NCBI RefSeq assembly: GCF_029167205.1
Contig: NZ_JARFPL010000011.1
Location: 1 to 64,000, forward strand
DNA length: 64,000 nt
Direction of reading: 5' to 3'
DNA from: Methanocrinis alkalitolerans
Lineage (GTDB): Archaea > Halobacteriota > Methanosarcinia > Methanotrichales > Methanotrichaceae
This document shows positions 7,470-15,479 of this stretch, piece by piece (position 1 is the first letter of the stretch; every line of letters starts with the position of its first letter). Made by a program: the position numbers and the translations under genes. Under the pieces are notes generated by a model. It had not been told where the DNA came from. It ran no database searches and was given only the letters and a program-made list of their open reading frames with translations.

Positions 7470-8411
7470 ATGAACGTCCGCAAAGATGATGATATGGATC
7501 CACCAGATAAACGCGCCGTCCGCCGGTCTCGGAGATACGGTGACGACTTTGTAGAGGCGTTTCTCTTCTTCGCCGCCATCACATCCATCCTGGTGATCGT
7601 CCTTATCTTCTACTTCCTCACCTACGAGAGCTTCCTAGCCTTCAGAGAGGTGGGGTTCTTCGAGGTCCTCCTGGGGCAGAAGTGGCACCCTCCAGGAGAT
7701 GTCTTCGGGATGATGCCGATAATAGTCGGCTCGGTTCTCATCACCTTCATCGCCCTATTCATAAATATCCTCGTGGGGATACCCCTGGCGATATACCTAT
7801 CGGAGCTGGCGGGACCCTGGTCCCGGGAGTTTCTGAAGCCCGCCATCGAGCTGTTGGCGGGGGTCCCTTCCATCGTCTACGGTTTTCTCGGGGTTCTGGT
7901 TCTCGTCGTATACCTCGAGAAGAGCTTCAACATGTTGACGGGAAGATCGATTCTGGCGGGGGCGATCCTCCTGGGGATCATGTTCATACCCGCCCTGACG
8001 ACGATATGCGAGGACGCCCTCCGAGCGGTCCCCAAGGAGTTCAAGGAGGGGTCTCTCGCCCTCGGTGCCACCCACTGGCAGACCGTCCGATGGGTGACCC
8101 TTCCGGCCGCATCCTCGGGGATCATCGCCGCCGTTATCCTCAACGTCGGCCGGATCATCGGCGAGACGATGGCCGCCCTCCTGGTGGTGGGGAACGTTGC
8201 CCGGATGCCGTCCCCCCTCTTCGACGCCTTCGACCGGGGCGCCATATTCACATCGGTCATCGCCGGGGAGATGGGGGAGGTGGCCCATGGATCGATTCAT
8301 TACCACTCTCTCTTCGCCGTGGGTTTCGTCCTCCTGGTGATCGTCACCGTCCTCAACATATCGGCGGACTTCGTCAGGGCTGCGATCCAGAAGAAGTTCG
8401 GAGGATACTGA
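7470..8411 (+). CDS. pstC: Phosphate ABC transporter permease PstC (copy 2)
   Basis: This 313-residue permease is closely related to copy 1; long stretches such as GIMFIPALTTICEDALRAVP are identical. Six transmembrane helices and the EAA loop EFKEGSLALGATHWQTV are present. The ATG at 7470 follows a TATA box at leaderless spacing. One base separates its stop from the ATG of pstA (8413), so these two form the obvious PstC-PstA pair. The reason for two PstC proteins is not visible. They could serve different PstS partners or expression conditions. Confidence 0.93.
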   Translation: MNVRKDDDMDPPDKRAVRRSRRYGDDFVEAFLFFAAITSILVIVLIFYFLTYESFLAFREVGFFEVLLGQKWHPPGDVFGMMPIIVGSVLITFIALFINILVGIPLAIYLSELAGPWSREFLKPAIELLAGVPSIVYGFLGVLVLVVYLEKSFNMLTGRSILAGAILLGIMFIPALTTICEDALRAVPKEFKEGSLALGATHWQTVRWVTLPAASSGIIAAVILNVGRIIGETMAALLVVGNVARMPSPLFDAFDRGAIFTSVIAGEMGEVAHGSIHYHSLFAVGFVLLVIVTVLNISADFVRAAIQKKFGGY

Positions 8412-8412
8412 G

Positions 8413-9687
8413 ATGAAGAAGATAAAGCCGGCACCTCTGGCATCCATCGCCATCGCCCTCTTTATCCTCGTCTCCTCGATATACCACCTTCTTTTCCAGC
8501 CGGAGGAGATCGCCCTCGTCCCCTTCTGGGTTGCAGGACTCCTGGTCTGCGTCCTTCTCATATCCGCCTCCGCCCTCTCCCTCAACCGGGGGGGAGAAGA
8601 TCGGAGCCGGGTCATATGGACGAGGGGGAGGTTTTCGGCTCTGTCCGCAGATCTCGCCTACCTTTCCGCCGTAGCTCTCCTCGTCGTTTATGGCCGGATC
8701 GGCCCCGACCTCAAGTTCGAATTTTTGGGGCTCAGTGCTGTCTTCACCTTCGGTCTCGTCCTCCCCCTACTGTTGGTCGTTGGAAGCTTCCTCGCGATAA
8801 AGGACTCCATCAACCTCCTCTACGGTTACACTGCCAGGGGCAGGGAGGTTCTCGTATTCTCGATGGTCCGGCTATCCGCGGTCTTCACCATCATCCTCCT
8901 CGGCGGGATCATCTCCGTGATCCTCTACCGGGGGATCGGGGCCATAAGCTGGGAGTTTCTCACCTCGCCCCACTTACGCCTCGGCCAGCAGGGTGGGATC
9001 GCCACTTGTATCGAGGGGACGTTCTGGTTGGTGATGGGGGCGATGCTCATCTCGGCCCCCCTGGGGATCGGCGCCGCCATCTACCTCAACGAGTACTCCA
9101 AAAATTCGGGGCTTAAGCGGATCGTCACCATAGCCGTCGGGTGTCTCAACGGCGTCCCTTCGGTAGTCTACGGCCTCTTCGGCCTTGCCTTCCTGGTATC
9201 GACCGTCGGGATATCCCTCCTCGCGGGGTCGATAATCCTGGGACTGATGAACCTGCCCACCATAATCCTTACCAGCCAGGAGGCGCTCAAGAGCGTACCA
9301 AACTCCCTCAGGGAGGGGAGCGTCGCCCTCGGGGCCAGCAGGTGGCAGACGGTGAAGAAGGTGGTGATCCCCTCGGCCCTCCCCGGGGTCTTGACGGGGC
9401 TGATCATCGGGGTTGCCAGGGCCGCAGGAGAGACCGCCCCCATCATGTGGACTGCCGTCACCTTCTCTGCCACCCCCGTCCATATGTTCTACGGGTTCGT
9501 CCCCGACGTCACCCAGCCCGTCAACAACCTCTGCTACCATCTATTGAACCTGATATACTTCCTGGGGGCCTGGGACGTCGAGCAGAACGCCTGGGGAACT
9601 GCCTTAGTCCTCCTCGCCCTGGTCCTCTCCATCAACATGGTGGCGATCCTGGTGAGAAACCACTATCGAAAGAAGATCGCGTGGTGA
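8413..9687 (+). CDS. pstA: Phosphate ABC transporter permease PstA with N-terminal extension
   Basis: This 424-residue protein is longer than the usual PstA of about 280-300 residues. Roughly the first 135 residues add several hydrophobic segments (for example ASIAIALFILVSSIYHLLF and LGLSAVFTFGLVLPLLLVV). The rest is a standard PstA: LSAVFTIILLGGIISVILYRG, SAPLGIGAAIYLNEYSK and the ATPase-contact loop SVPNSLREGSVALGASRWQTV. It is translationally close-coupled to pstC copy 2. The next gene downstream is unrelated (NAD(P)HX repair), so the expected pstB and phoU are absent from this locus. Confidence 0.93.
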   Translation: MKKIKPAPLASIAIALFILVSSIYHLLFQPEEIALVPFWVAGLLVCVLLISASALSLNRGGEDRSRVIWTRGRFSALSADLAYLSAVALLVVYGRIGPDLKFEFLGLSAVFTFGLVLPLLLVVGSFLAIKDSINLLYGYTARGREVLVFSMVRLSAVFTIILLGGIISVILYRGIGAISWEFLTSPHLRLGQQGGIATCIEGTFWLVMGAMLISAPLGIGAAIYLNEYSKNSGLKRIVTIAVGCLNGVPSVVYGLFGLAFLVSTVGISLLAGSIILGLMNLPTIILTSQEALKSVPNSLREGSVALGASRWQTVKKVVIPSALPGVLTGLIIGVARAAGETAPIMWTAVTFSATPVHMFYGFVPDVTQPVNNLCYHLLNLIYFLGAWDVEQNAWGTALVLLALVLSINMVAILVRNHYRKKIAW

Positions 9688-9734
9688 GGGTGCGCCCCAC
9701 AACTTTTATCATTTCAGCGATATTAGGGACCTTC

Positions 9735-11129
9735 ATGAGACCGATCTCTCCCGACGAGATGAGAGCCGTCGATGCAAACTGCGCCTATTTCGGCTTGGCA
9801 CCGCTCCAGTTGATGGAGAACGCAGGAGCCGCCCTCGCTAAAGAGGTCAGAAAGAGGGCCCAGGGGAGGAAGATCGCCGTCGTCGCCGGACGGGGGAACA
9901 ACGGCGGAGACGGCCTGGTTGCGGCCCGTCACCTGGCGGAGTTTGATGTGGCGGTCTTCCTCATCGGAAGGTCGAGAGAGATCGCCACCGAAGAGGCGAG
10001 GTGGAACTGGGAGATCCTGGCGCGCCTCGGCTTCGACCTCCGGGAGGTCCGGGATTCGACCGATCTGGAGGCGCTGTCCAACTACGATCTGATCTTGGAC
10101 GCCGTCTTCGGTACCGGCGTCAAAGGAGCGGTCCGGGGGCTCGAGGCGGATGCGATCGACGCCATAAACGCCTCCAATAAACCCGTAGTCTCGGTGGACG
10201 TCCCCAGCGGCATCGGCACAGATAGATCCGTCGATCCGGCGGTGACAGTAACCTTCCACAGGCTGAAGGAGGGGATCCCCGGTGAGGTGGTGGTGGCGGG
10301 GATCGGGATACCGCACCAGGCGGAGTTTTTTGCCGGCCCCGGAGACTTGGGTCTGGTGGTCGGCCGGGCCGCCGAGAGCCACAAGGGGCAGAACGGCAGG
10401 GTTCTGGTGATAGGGGGCGGCCCTTACACCGGGGCTCCCGCCCTATCGGCGATGGCTGCCTTTCGGGCCGGTGCGGACCTGGTCACCGTCGCCGCCCCCG
10501 AGAACGTATCCGGCGCCATCGCAGGATACTCGCCGAACCTGATCGTCCGGCCCCTCTCCGACGACCACCTCTCCCCCGATGACCTGGATCTCATCCGAGG
10601 GCTTCTCCCCCACCACGACGTCGTCGTCGTCGGCATGGGCCTCGGCCGCCACCCGGCGACGAGGGAGGCCCTCGCGAAGATCATCCCGGAGTGCGAGAGG
10701 GTCGTCTTGGACGCCGACGCCCTCCTCCCGGGAATCCCCCTCAAGGGGATCATCACCCCCCATGAGAGCGAATTTCGGCGTGTCAGCTCCATCAAGCTCC
10801 CTCCGGGTCGGGTCCAGAGGGAGACCCTGATGACCTTCGCCAGGGACATGAAGATCACCGTCCTCCTGAAGGGCGAGGTGGACCTGATCACCGACGGCGA
10901 CGTCATCAGGGGGAACGCCACCGGAAACCCCGGTATGACCGTCGGAGGGACCGGGGACGTCCTGGCCGGGATCACGGGGGCCTTCTACTCTCGGGCCTCG
11001 CCCTTGCGGGCCGCCGTCGCCGCCGCCTTCGTCAACGGGACCGCCGGGGACCTGGCCTGTCAGGAGAAGGGATACTCTCTCCTGGCCACCGACGTCATCG
11101 AGAATATACCCGCTGCCATGAACTTTTGA
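9735..11129 (+). CDS. nnr: Bifunctional NAD(P)H-hydrate repair enzyme (epimerase plus dehydratase)
   Basis: The 464-residue enzyme repairs hydrated NADH and NADPH. Residues 1-205 are the YjeF_N epimerase domain (GRGNNGGDGLVAARHL, DAVFGTGVKG, SVDVPSGIG). Residues 215-464 are the ribokinase-like ADP-dependent dehydratase (GGGPYTGAPALSAMAAFRAG, LDADALLP, ITPHESEF, NPGMTVGGTGDVLAGITGAF). The start MRPISPDEMRAVDANC at 9735 matches the family; the frame is open further upstream within pstA sequence but shows no homology. The gene follows pstA after 47 bases and precedes moaC. It is a housekeeping function with no visible link to phosphate uptake. Confidence 0.93.
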   Translation: MRPISPDEMRAVDANCAYFGLAPLQLMENAGAALAKEVRKRAQGRKIAVVAGRGNNGGDGLVAARHLAEFDVAVFLIGRSREIATEEARWNWEILARLGFDLREVRDSTDLEALSNYDLILDAVFGTGVKGAVRGLEADAIDAINASNKPVVSVDVPSGIGTDRSVDPAVTVTFHRLKEGIPGEVVVAGIGIPHQAEFFAGPGDLGLVVGRAAESHKGQNGRVLVIGGGPYTGAPALSAMAAFRAGADLVTVAAPENVSGAIAGYSPNLIVRPLSDDHLSPDDLDLIRGLLPHHDVVVVGMGLGRHPATREALAKIIPECERVVLDADALLPGIPLKGIITPHESEFRRVSSIKLPPGRVQRETLMTFARDMKITVLLKGEVDLITDGDVIRGNATGNPGMTVGGTGDVLAGITGAFYSRASPLRAAVAAAFVNGTAGDLACQEKGYSLLATDVIENIPAAMNF

Positions 11130-11148
11130 TCCGTAAGGACGGGATCGT

Positions 11149-11619
11149 ATGACATCGGCAGGGGACCTTAAAGGATATCGTGGCGGTATGGTGGAGATCA
11201 CCAAGAAGCCGGCGGTGGGCCGAAGGGCTGTGGCCACCGGCACCATCCGCCTGAGGGAGGAGACGGTGGAGGCGATCAGGAGGGGCGAGGTGAAGAAGGG
11301 TGACGTCCTCACCGTGGCGAGGGTGGCGGCGATCCAGGCTGTGAAGGAGACGCCGCGGACGATCCCCATGTGTCACCCCATCCCCATCACCGGCGTCGAG
11401 GTCGACTTCCAGATGGAGCCGGATCGGATCAGTGCGACGGTCTCCGTCGCCTCCGTCGGCAGGACCGGGGTCGAGATGGAGGCGCTGGTAGGGGTCTCGG
11501 CGGCGCTCCTTAACGTCTGGGACATGGTCAAATACCGTGAGAAGGACGGGACCGGAAACTACCCCACGACCTGTATCGAAGAGATCCGGGTGGTGGAGAA
11601 GAGGAAGGGGGAGGGTTGA
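11149..11619 (+). CDS. moaC: Cyclic pyranopterin monophosphate synthase MoaC
   Basis: This 156-residue protein catalyses the second step of molybdopterin (molybdenum or tungsten cofactor) synthesis with MoaA. Family signatures are present: IPMCHPIPITGVEVDF, which carries the active-site Cys-His-Pro, then SVGRTGVEMEALVGVSAALLNVWDMVK, and GTGNYPTTCIEEIRV near the end. Formylmethanofuran dehydrogenase of methanogens needs this cofactor. A start at an internal ATG at 11188 (MVEITKKP) would also give a full domain. It lies 19 bases after nnr and is probably cotranscribed. Confidence 0.95.
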   Translation: MTSAGDLKGYRGGMVEITKKPAVGRRAVATGTIRLREETVEAIRRGEVKKGDVLTVARVAAIQAVKETPRTIPMCHPIPITGVEVDFQMEPDRISATVSVASVGRTGVEMEALVGVSAALLNVWDMVKYREKDGTGNYPTTCIEEIRVVEKRKGEG

Positions 11620-11894
11620 GACCGAAGGCTGGGGGGCCATTTTGTCTTGGATCGTCCTCCTCTTCGAACCGTCATCCTGATGGTGAGGGTCGGCGTAGCA
11701 ATGATGGGTGTTCCGGCCGTCGATCTTCTTAATATAGATTAGGCGAAATAGATAATTATTTATAGATCTCCCGACAAAACTTGACTCTGAAAAACCCTTG
11801 AAGTTCACTTTCCCTTCAGAACGATCAATCTATCGTTTGATGGGCGGAATGACAGGACGAGATCGAGATGGAGAACTAGAAAAGGAGGATCTTT
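11620..11894. promoter_or_regulatory. Intergenic region before the 44-residue gene
   Basis: About 275 bases have no convincing gene. An AT-rich TATA-like stretch (ATAATTATTTATAGATC, about 11751-11767) would start transcription near 11790, leaving a leader of about 100 bases. A small inverted repeat ACGAT...ATCGT lies near 11820-11835. A strong ribosome site, AAAGGAGGA, lies at 11881-11889 ahead of the ATG at 11895. Confidence 0.35.
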
Positions 11895-12029
11895 ATGGTG
11901 AGAGTCGAACTGCTTAAGGATGTAGAAGGACTTGGGAAGAAGGGTGATCGTATATCAGATGTACCACCCGCACAGGCAGAAGAGCTGATAAAAGCAGGCA
12001 AAGCCAAAGATCTCGGATTTAAGAAGTAG
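11895..12029 (+). CDS. Small protein (44 residues) resembling the N-terminus of ribosomal protein bL9
   Basis: The ORF starts at ATG 11895 after an AGGAGG-type ribosome site and ends at TAG 12027-12029. The peptide MVRVELLKDVEGLGKKGDRI continues with SDVPPAQAEELIKAGKAKDL and ends GFKK. The pattern V-LL-DV-GLGKKGD is like the first beta-strands of bacterial bL9, but the long helix and C-terminal domain are missing. Archaea do not use bL9 in the ribosome, so this is a stand-alone fold of unknown role. It precedes the HhH-type protein at 12055 by 25 bases and may share its transcript. Confidence 0.65.
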   Translation: MVRVELLKDVEGLGKKGDRISDVPPAQAEELIKAGKAKDLGFKK

Positions 12030-12054
12030 AGCTCAAAGCCACAAGGAATATCTG

Positions 12055-12468
12055 GTGGTTTTATTGACCAACATATTGAATATCCGCGGTATTGATCCGA
12101 AGTATGCCGAGTCCCTCGCCAATGCAGGGATCAACACCGTCGAGAAGCTCCTCGAATCTGGCTCAAGCAAGAACGGTCGGACTGGGATCTCTCAAAACAC
12201 TGGGATCGCGGAGAATCTCATATTGGGGTGGGTGAACCGGGCGGACCTCTTCAGGGTCAAGGGTGTAGGGGAGAAGTACTCGGATCTCTTGGAGGTGGCT
12301 GGAGTTGACACCGTGGTGGAGCTCTCCAAGAGGGTCCCTGAGAACCTCCATGCAAAGATGGTGGAGGTGAACGAGGCCAACAAGCTCGTAACGAGGAATC
12401 CAACCCTCGCCGAGGTGAAGTCTTGGATAGAGCATGCTAAGGAGCTCCCCAGGATGGTCCAGTATTAA
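12055..12468 (+). CDS. Helix-hairpin-helix protein, DUF4332-like
   Basis: This 137-residue protein has two repeats that look like helix-hairpin-helix units: NIRGIDPKYAESLANAGINTVEKLL and FRVKGVGEKYSDLLEVAGVDTVVELSKR. This arrangement is typical of the DUF4332 family, thought to bind DNA or proteins through HhH motifs. The C-terminal half (ANKLVTRNPTLAEVKSWIEHAK) also fits the family. The start is a GTG at 12055 preceded by AAGGA. An alternative TTG at 12064 would shorten it by three residues. It has no membrane segment. Function is unknown. Confidence 0.75.
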   Translation: MVLLTNILNIRGIDPKYAESLANAGINTVEKLLESGSSKNGRTGISQNTGIAENLILGWVNRADLFRVKGVGEKYSDLLEVAGVDTVVELSKRVPENLHAKMVEVNEANKLVTRNPTLAEVKSWIEHAKELPRMVQY

Positions 12469-12524
12469 GAAGATCTTTTCATTCGTTTTCAATATAGAAT
12501 TTTATTTTTCAATTCACAATTTCC

Positions 12525-13820
12525 TCACAGCCCGTACTCAGAGAGCCTCTCCCGGGCCGCTTCCCTCTCCCGCTGGTGCTCGACGAGGAAGTCCCGGATC
12601 CTCTCCGCAGCCTCCTTCTTGCAGGTCCCGCAGGTCCTCGCGCCGCTCTTGCATTCGTCATAGACCTCTCCAAGCTCGCCATCGTCCTCGGAGAGGTGGA
12701 AGATGAGAAGCTCGTAGACGGTGCACTTCTCCGGCTCGCCCCCCAGCTTCTTCTGCTCGGCGAGGGACTGCCTCCCGCCGGTGACCGCCCTCATCACCTT
12801 CTTTGCCGCCTCCTCGGGGTCCTCGGTGAGGGCGATGTGGCTCTCGGGGCGCGAGGAGGACATCTTGCCGCCGGTGAGGCCGGTCATGAACCGATGGTAG
12901 AGGGACGCAGGCGGGACGAAGCCGTAGCCTCCCGCCTCCACCTCCAGCTCCCTTGCGATCTCCTCCACCTCCCCTGCGTCCTTTGCGTCGAAGACGTCGA
13001 CGTGCTCCTCGTATTTCTTCACCTTCCGGTACCCCATCTCCTTCAGGCGGGCTTCTGCCGCTGCGATCAGTTCTGGGCCCGCTGCCTTCCCCCGGAGGCT
13101 GACGTACCCCTCCCTCTCCTCCACCAGGAACTTTCTCATCCTCCCGGCGAGGTCCCGGGTGAGCCTTATGTGGGCGTCCTGGTCGGAGCCGACGGGGATC
13201 ACCACCGGCTTCGGCCCCCCGTTCTCGGCGAGCTGGGGGTGGAGGATGTCGGCGCTCTGGACCATAACGGAGACCATGTGGGCGACGTTCGTCTCCCCGG
13301 AGAAGCCGTAGATGGCGGCGAGCTCCGAGAACCGGGCGGCAGAGGCGAGTTCGAAGGCGAGGTCCCGGACGGCTCCCCTCTTCGACTGGAAGTATATGGT
13401 GGCCGACGGCTCAAGGCCCAGGGCTATGATGCTCAGGACGTACTCTTCGATCCCCATCTCGCGGCATCTCTCCCAGCTGATTCCCCGGACGGAGTGGGCC
13501 TCCATGTCGGCGATGGCGACGAAGGCGTCCCCCCCTTGCTTCTGGTGCCAGATGATCTCCTCCATCACCATCTTGCCGCCGAGGTGGACCCTCCCGCTGG
13601 GCATGAAGCCGCTCATCACCGCGAAGGGGCGCTTCTCATTCATTGCTTCGACGACCCTCTGGTAGTCGCGGTGGCCAAATATTATATGTCTTTTCATATA
13701 TAGATGGGGATCGTCGATCTGGGGCAGAACCTCCTCGAAGCTCGATATCCCGAACTCCTCGAAGAGCTTCGAGTAGTCGTCTATCGAGACCGCGCCCCAG
13801 GGGTCCAGCTTCGTTGCCAT
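12525..13820 (-). CDS. trpS: Tryptophanyl-tRNA synthetase, archaeal type
   Basis: This 431-residue class I aminoacyl-tRNA synthetase charges tRNA-Trp. The first signature is SGFMPSGRVHLGGKMVM (a HIGH-like HLGG) near residues 70-86. The KMSSS loop reads GGKMSSSRPESHI near 315-327. Tryptophan pocket and Rossmann segments such as AIADMEAHSVRGISWE and VIPVGSDQDAHIRLTRDLAGR are intact. A C-terminal cysteine group (CKSGARTCGTCKKEAAERI) matches archaeal TrpRS. Its start codon ATG at 13820 faces the phosphoribosyltransferase gene across a 127-base divergent promoter region. Confidence 0.96.
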   Translation of the reverse strand: MATKLDPWGAVSIDDYSKLFEEFGISSFEEVLPQIDDPHLYMKRHIIFGHRDYQRVVEAMNEKRPFAVMSGFMPSGRVHLGGKMVMEEIIWHQKQGGDAFVAIADMEAHSVRGISWERCREMGIEEYVLSIIALGLEPSATIYFQSKRGAVRDLAFELASAARFSELAAIYGFSGETNVAHMVSVMVQSADILHPQLAENGGPKPVVIPVGSDQDAHIRLTRDLAGRMRKFLVEEREGYVSLRGKAAGPELIAAAEARLKEMGYRKVKKYEEHVDVFDAKDAGEVEEIARELEVEAGGYGFVPPASLYHRFMTGLTGGKMSSSRPESHIALTEDPEEAAKKVMRAVTGGRQSLAEQKKLGGEPEKCTVYELLIFHLSEDDGELGEVYDECKSGARTCGTCKKEAAERIRDFLVEHQREREAARERLSEYGL

Positions 13821-13947
13821 AAGTCCAGGCGATGCAGAATATGGTATATTTACCTTCTCGTCATCCCCTTCGATCCCAACGGGTCGGAGGATGAGAACCG
13901 GCGAGGCTGCTTAAATTATTTAAATTCGAACGTCGATACATATCTCG
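13821..13947. promoter_or_regulatory. Divergent promoter region trpS / phosphoribosyltransferase
   Basis: On the plus strand TTAAATTATTTAAAT (about 13911-13925) lies about 25-35 bases before the ATG at 13948, fitting a TATA box and a leaderless transcript. For trpS, on the minus strand, a TATA-like AAATATACC lies near 13844-13852. No gene is seen here. Confidence 0.45.
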
Positions 13948-14634
13948 ATGAACCCCGAATCATTCCCCTGCGACCTTGTGGCCTGGGACGAGTTTTACGA
14001 TCTTGCCAAGTCCCTATCCCGGAGGATCAAGGCCTCGGGATGGAGGCCGGACCTGGTGGTGGCCATCGGCCGGGGCGGCTACGTCCCCGGCCGGGTCGTC
14101 TGCGACTTCCTCGTCCACAATCAGCTCACCAGCATGAAGGTCGAGCACTGGGGGATGGCAGCCCGAAAAAAGGATCATGCTGTGGTACGTTTCCCCCTGG
14201 CTGCGGACGCATCCGGCAAGAGGGTTCTGATCGTCGACGACGTCACCGACACCGGAGAAACTCTCGCCACAGCCGTCGGCTACCTCGAGGGGCTGGGGCC
14301 GATGGAAGTGAGGACCGCAGTTCTGCAGCACAAGACCAGCTCGGCATTTGAGCCCGACTACTACGCCGAGGAGATCTCCGAGTGGAGGTGGATCATTTAC
14401 CCCTGGGCGGTCCACGAAGACCTGGTGGGCTTCACCGAAAGGGTCCTCAACAGCTCGATCCTCCCTCTATCGGCAGATCAGATTAGATCAGATTTAAAGA
14501 GGAGGTTCTCCATCGACCTCGCCGGAGAGGAGATGGCCGATATCCTGGAGGAGGGGATGGCCCTGGGGATAGTCGTCGGTTCCCATGGGGTATATCGAGC
14601 CGCAAGATCTCGAATCGATAATCTTTCTGGATAA
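13948..14634 (+). CDS. Phosphoribosyltransferase (hypoxanthine/xanthine-like) with C-terminal extension
   Basis: This 228-residue protein contains a type I phosphoribosyltransferase domain. LVVAIGRGGYVPGRVVCDFL lies near residues 36-55 and the PRPP-binding motif VLIVDDVTDTGETLATAVGY near 93-112. These enzymes transfer phosphoribosyl from PRPP to a purine base, and related archaeal proteins are annotated as xanthine or hypoxanthine salvage enzymes. The last 60 residues (ADQIRSDLKRRFSIDLAGEE onwards) form an added helical domain, possibly for substrate choice or oligomerisation. The base specificity cannot be told. It precedes an HTH regulator by 51 bases. Confidence 0.82.
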   Translation: MNPESFPCDLVAWDEFYDLAKSLSRRIKASGWRPDLVVAIGRGGYVPGRVVCDFLVHNQLTSMKVEHWGMAARKKDHAVVRFPLAADASGKRVLIVDDVTDTGETLATAVGYLEGLGPMEVRTAVLQHKTSSAFEPDYYAEEISEWRWIIYPWAVHEDLVGFTERVLNSSILPLSADQIRSDLKRRFSIDLAGEEMADILEEGMALGIVVGSHGVYRAARSRIDNLSG

Positions 14635-14685
14635 ACAAAAATAAGCTATTTATATGAGAATGATTTTGTAACCAGAAAAATAGAT

Positions 14686-15084
14686 GTGGTTATTATGAGA
14701 CAATTTTCGGTCAAAGTTTTGGACGACGCCGACCGGGAGTTCGTAGAGGTTCTGCGGGATCTCGGAATCCCCCGAAACGTCGCCAGCATGATCACTTACC
14801 TCGCCAACGTCCAGGAGGCAACCTCCCGAGAGATTGAGATCGGATCGAACCTCCGGCAGCCGGAGGTGAGCATCGCCATGAGAACCCTCCGGAACAACGG
14901 CTGGGTCGAGGAGCGGGAGATAAAGAAGGACGGCAAAGGAAGGCCGATGAAGGTATATCGTCTGACCATAACCCTGGAGGAGATAATAACCCATTTTGAA
15001 GAAGAGAAGAGGAGAGAGTCTGCGAGGGTGATGGAAAATATCGGCCGACTGAAGGATCTGAGCGGAAAGCTGAGCAACAGCTGA
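14686..15084 (+). CDS. Winged-helix transcription regulator (paralogue of 23145-23534)
   Basis: This 132-residue DNA-binding protein has an ArsR/TrmB-like winged helix: NVASMITYLANVQEATSREI (helices), then the recognition segment SNLRQPEVSIAMRTLRNNGW and a wing EEREIKKDGKGRPMKVYRL. The C-terminus is a helix that may form a dimer coiled coil. The same architecture and the identical segment RQPEVSIAMR occur in the protein encoded at 23145-23534. The start is a GTG at 14686 or an ATG at 14695. A TATA-like CTATTTATATGAG lies near 14646. The target genes are unknown; the flanking phosphoribosyltransferase is a candidate. Confidence 0.8.
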   Translation: MVIMRQFSVKVLDDADREFVEVLRDLGIPRNVASMITYLANVQEATSREIEIGSNLRQPEVSIAMRTLRNNGWVEEREIKKDGKGRPMKVYRLTITLEEIITHFEEEKRRESARVMENIGRLKDLSGKLSNS

Positions 15085-15093
15085 CGAGGTCCT

Positions 15094-15306
15094 TCAACCT
15101 GAGGAGACTATCCGGACGATCTCCAGGTCGCCAGCCTCAACCACCTCGTCGTTGGAAACGGGGTGGCCTTCGAAGAGCGCCACCACCGTCTCGGGGTTTA
15201 CCTTCAACAGCTCGAAGAGGCCGTCGTAGGTCAGCCCCTTCTCCAGTTCGAACCGTCTTTCGGAGACGCGCCCCTCGGCCAGGATTCTCACCGAGTGGGA
15301 GGTCAC
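15094..15306 (-). CDS. ThiS/MoaD-like ubiquitin-fold protein ending in Ser-Gly
   Basis: This 70-residue protein has a beta-grasp pattern: SVRILAEGRVSERRFELEKG, then LTYDGLFELLKVNPETVVAL and the end EVVEAGDLEIVRIVSSG. ThiS, MoaD and archaeal SAMP proteins normally end in Gly-Gly, which is adenylated for sulfur transfer or protein conjugation. Here the end is Ser-Gly, so only the last glycine is kept. The GTG start at 15306 overlaps the TGA of the upstream small gene (GTGA), implying translational coupling. With the methyltransferase at 15480-16391 it forms a three-gene operon. The role may be sulfur carriage, modification or a structural ubiquitin fold. Confidence 0.75.
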   Translation of the reverse strand: MTSHSVRILAEGRVSERRFELEKGLTYDGLFELLKVNPETVVALFEGHPVSNDEVVEAGDLEIVRIVSSG

Positions 15307-15449
15307 TTTTCCTCTTCACCGCCTGTGCCCACGAGATCATCGAGGTTCTCTTCTATCAGCTTCTTCTCCAGGTTCTCTGTCTTCTTGTCGCCCTTCCTCT
15401 CAACGTCTCTTTTCTTGAATTTAGGCACAAGCATCACCTCTATCGCCAT
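15303..15449 (-). CDS. Small charged protein (48 residues) coupled to the ThiS-like gene
   Basis: An ATG at 15449 opens a 48-codon frame: MAIEVMLVPKFKKRDVERKG, then a Lys/Glu-rich helix and an end reading DDLVGTGGEEEK. Its TGA (15303-15305) overlaps the GTG of the ThiS-like gene. It follows the methyltransferase stop by 30 bases. The charged composition and predicted helix suggest a disordered or partner-binding peptide. I recognise no family. The overlap with the downstream start and the operon position support that it is a real gene. Confidence 0.6.
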   Translation of the reverse strand: MAIEVMLVPKFKKRDVERKGDKKTENLEKKLIEENLDDLVGTGGEEEK

Positions 15450-15479
15450 CTCTTGATCTGGGACGGTATTAACCTTTCG

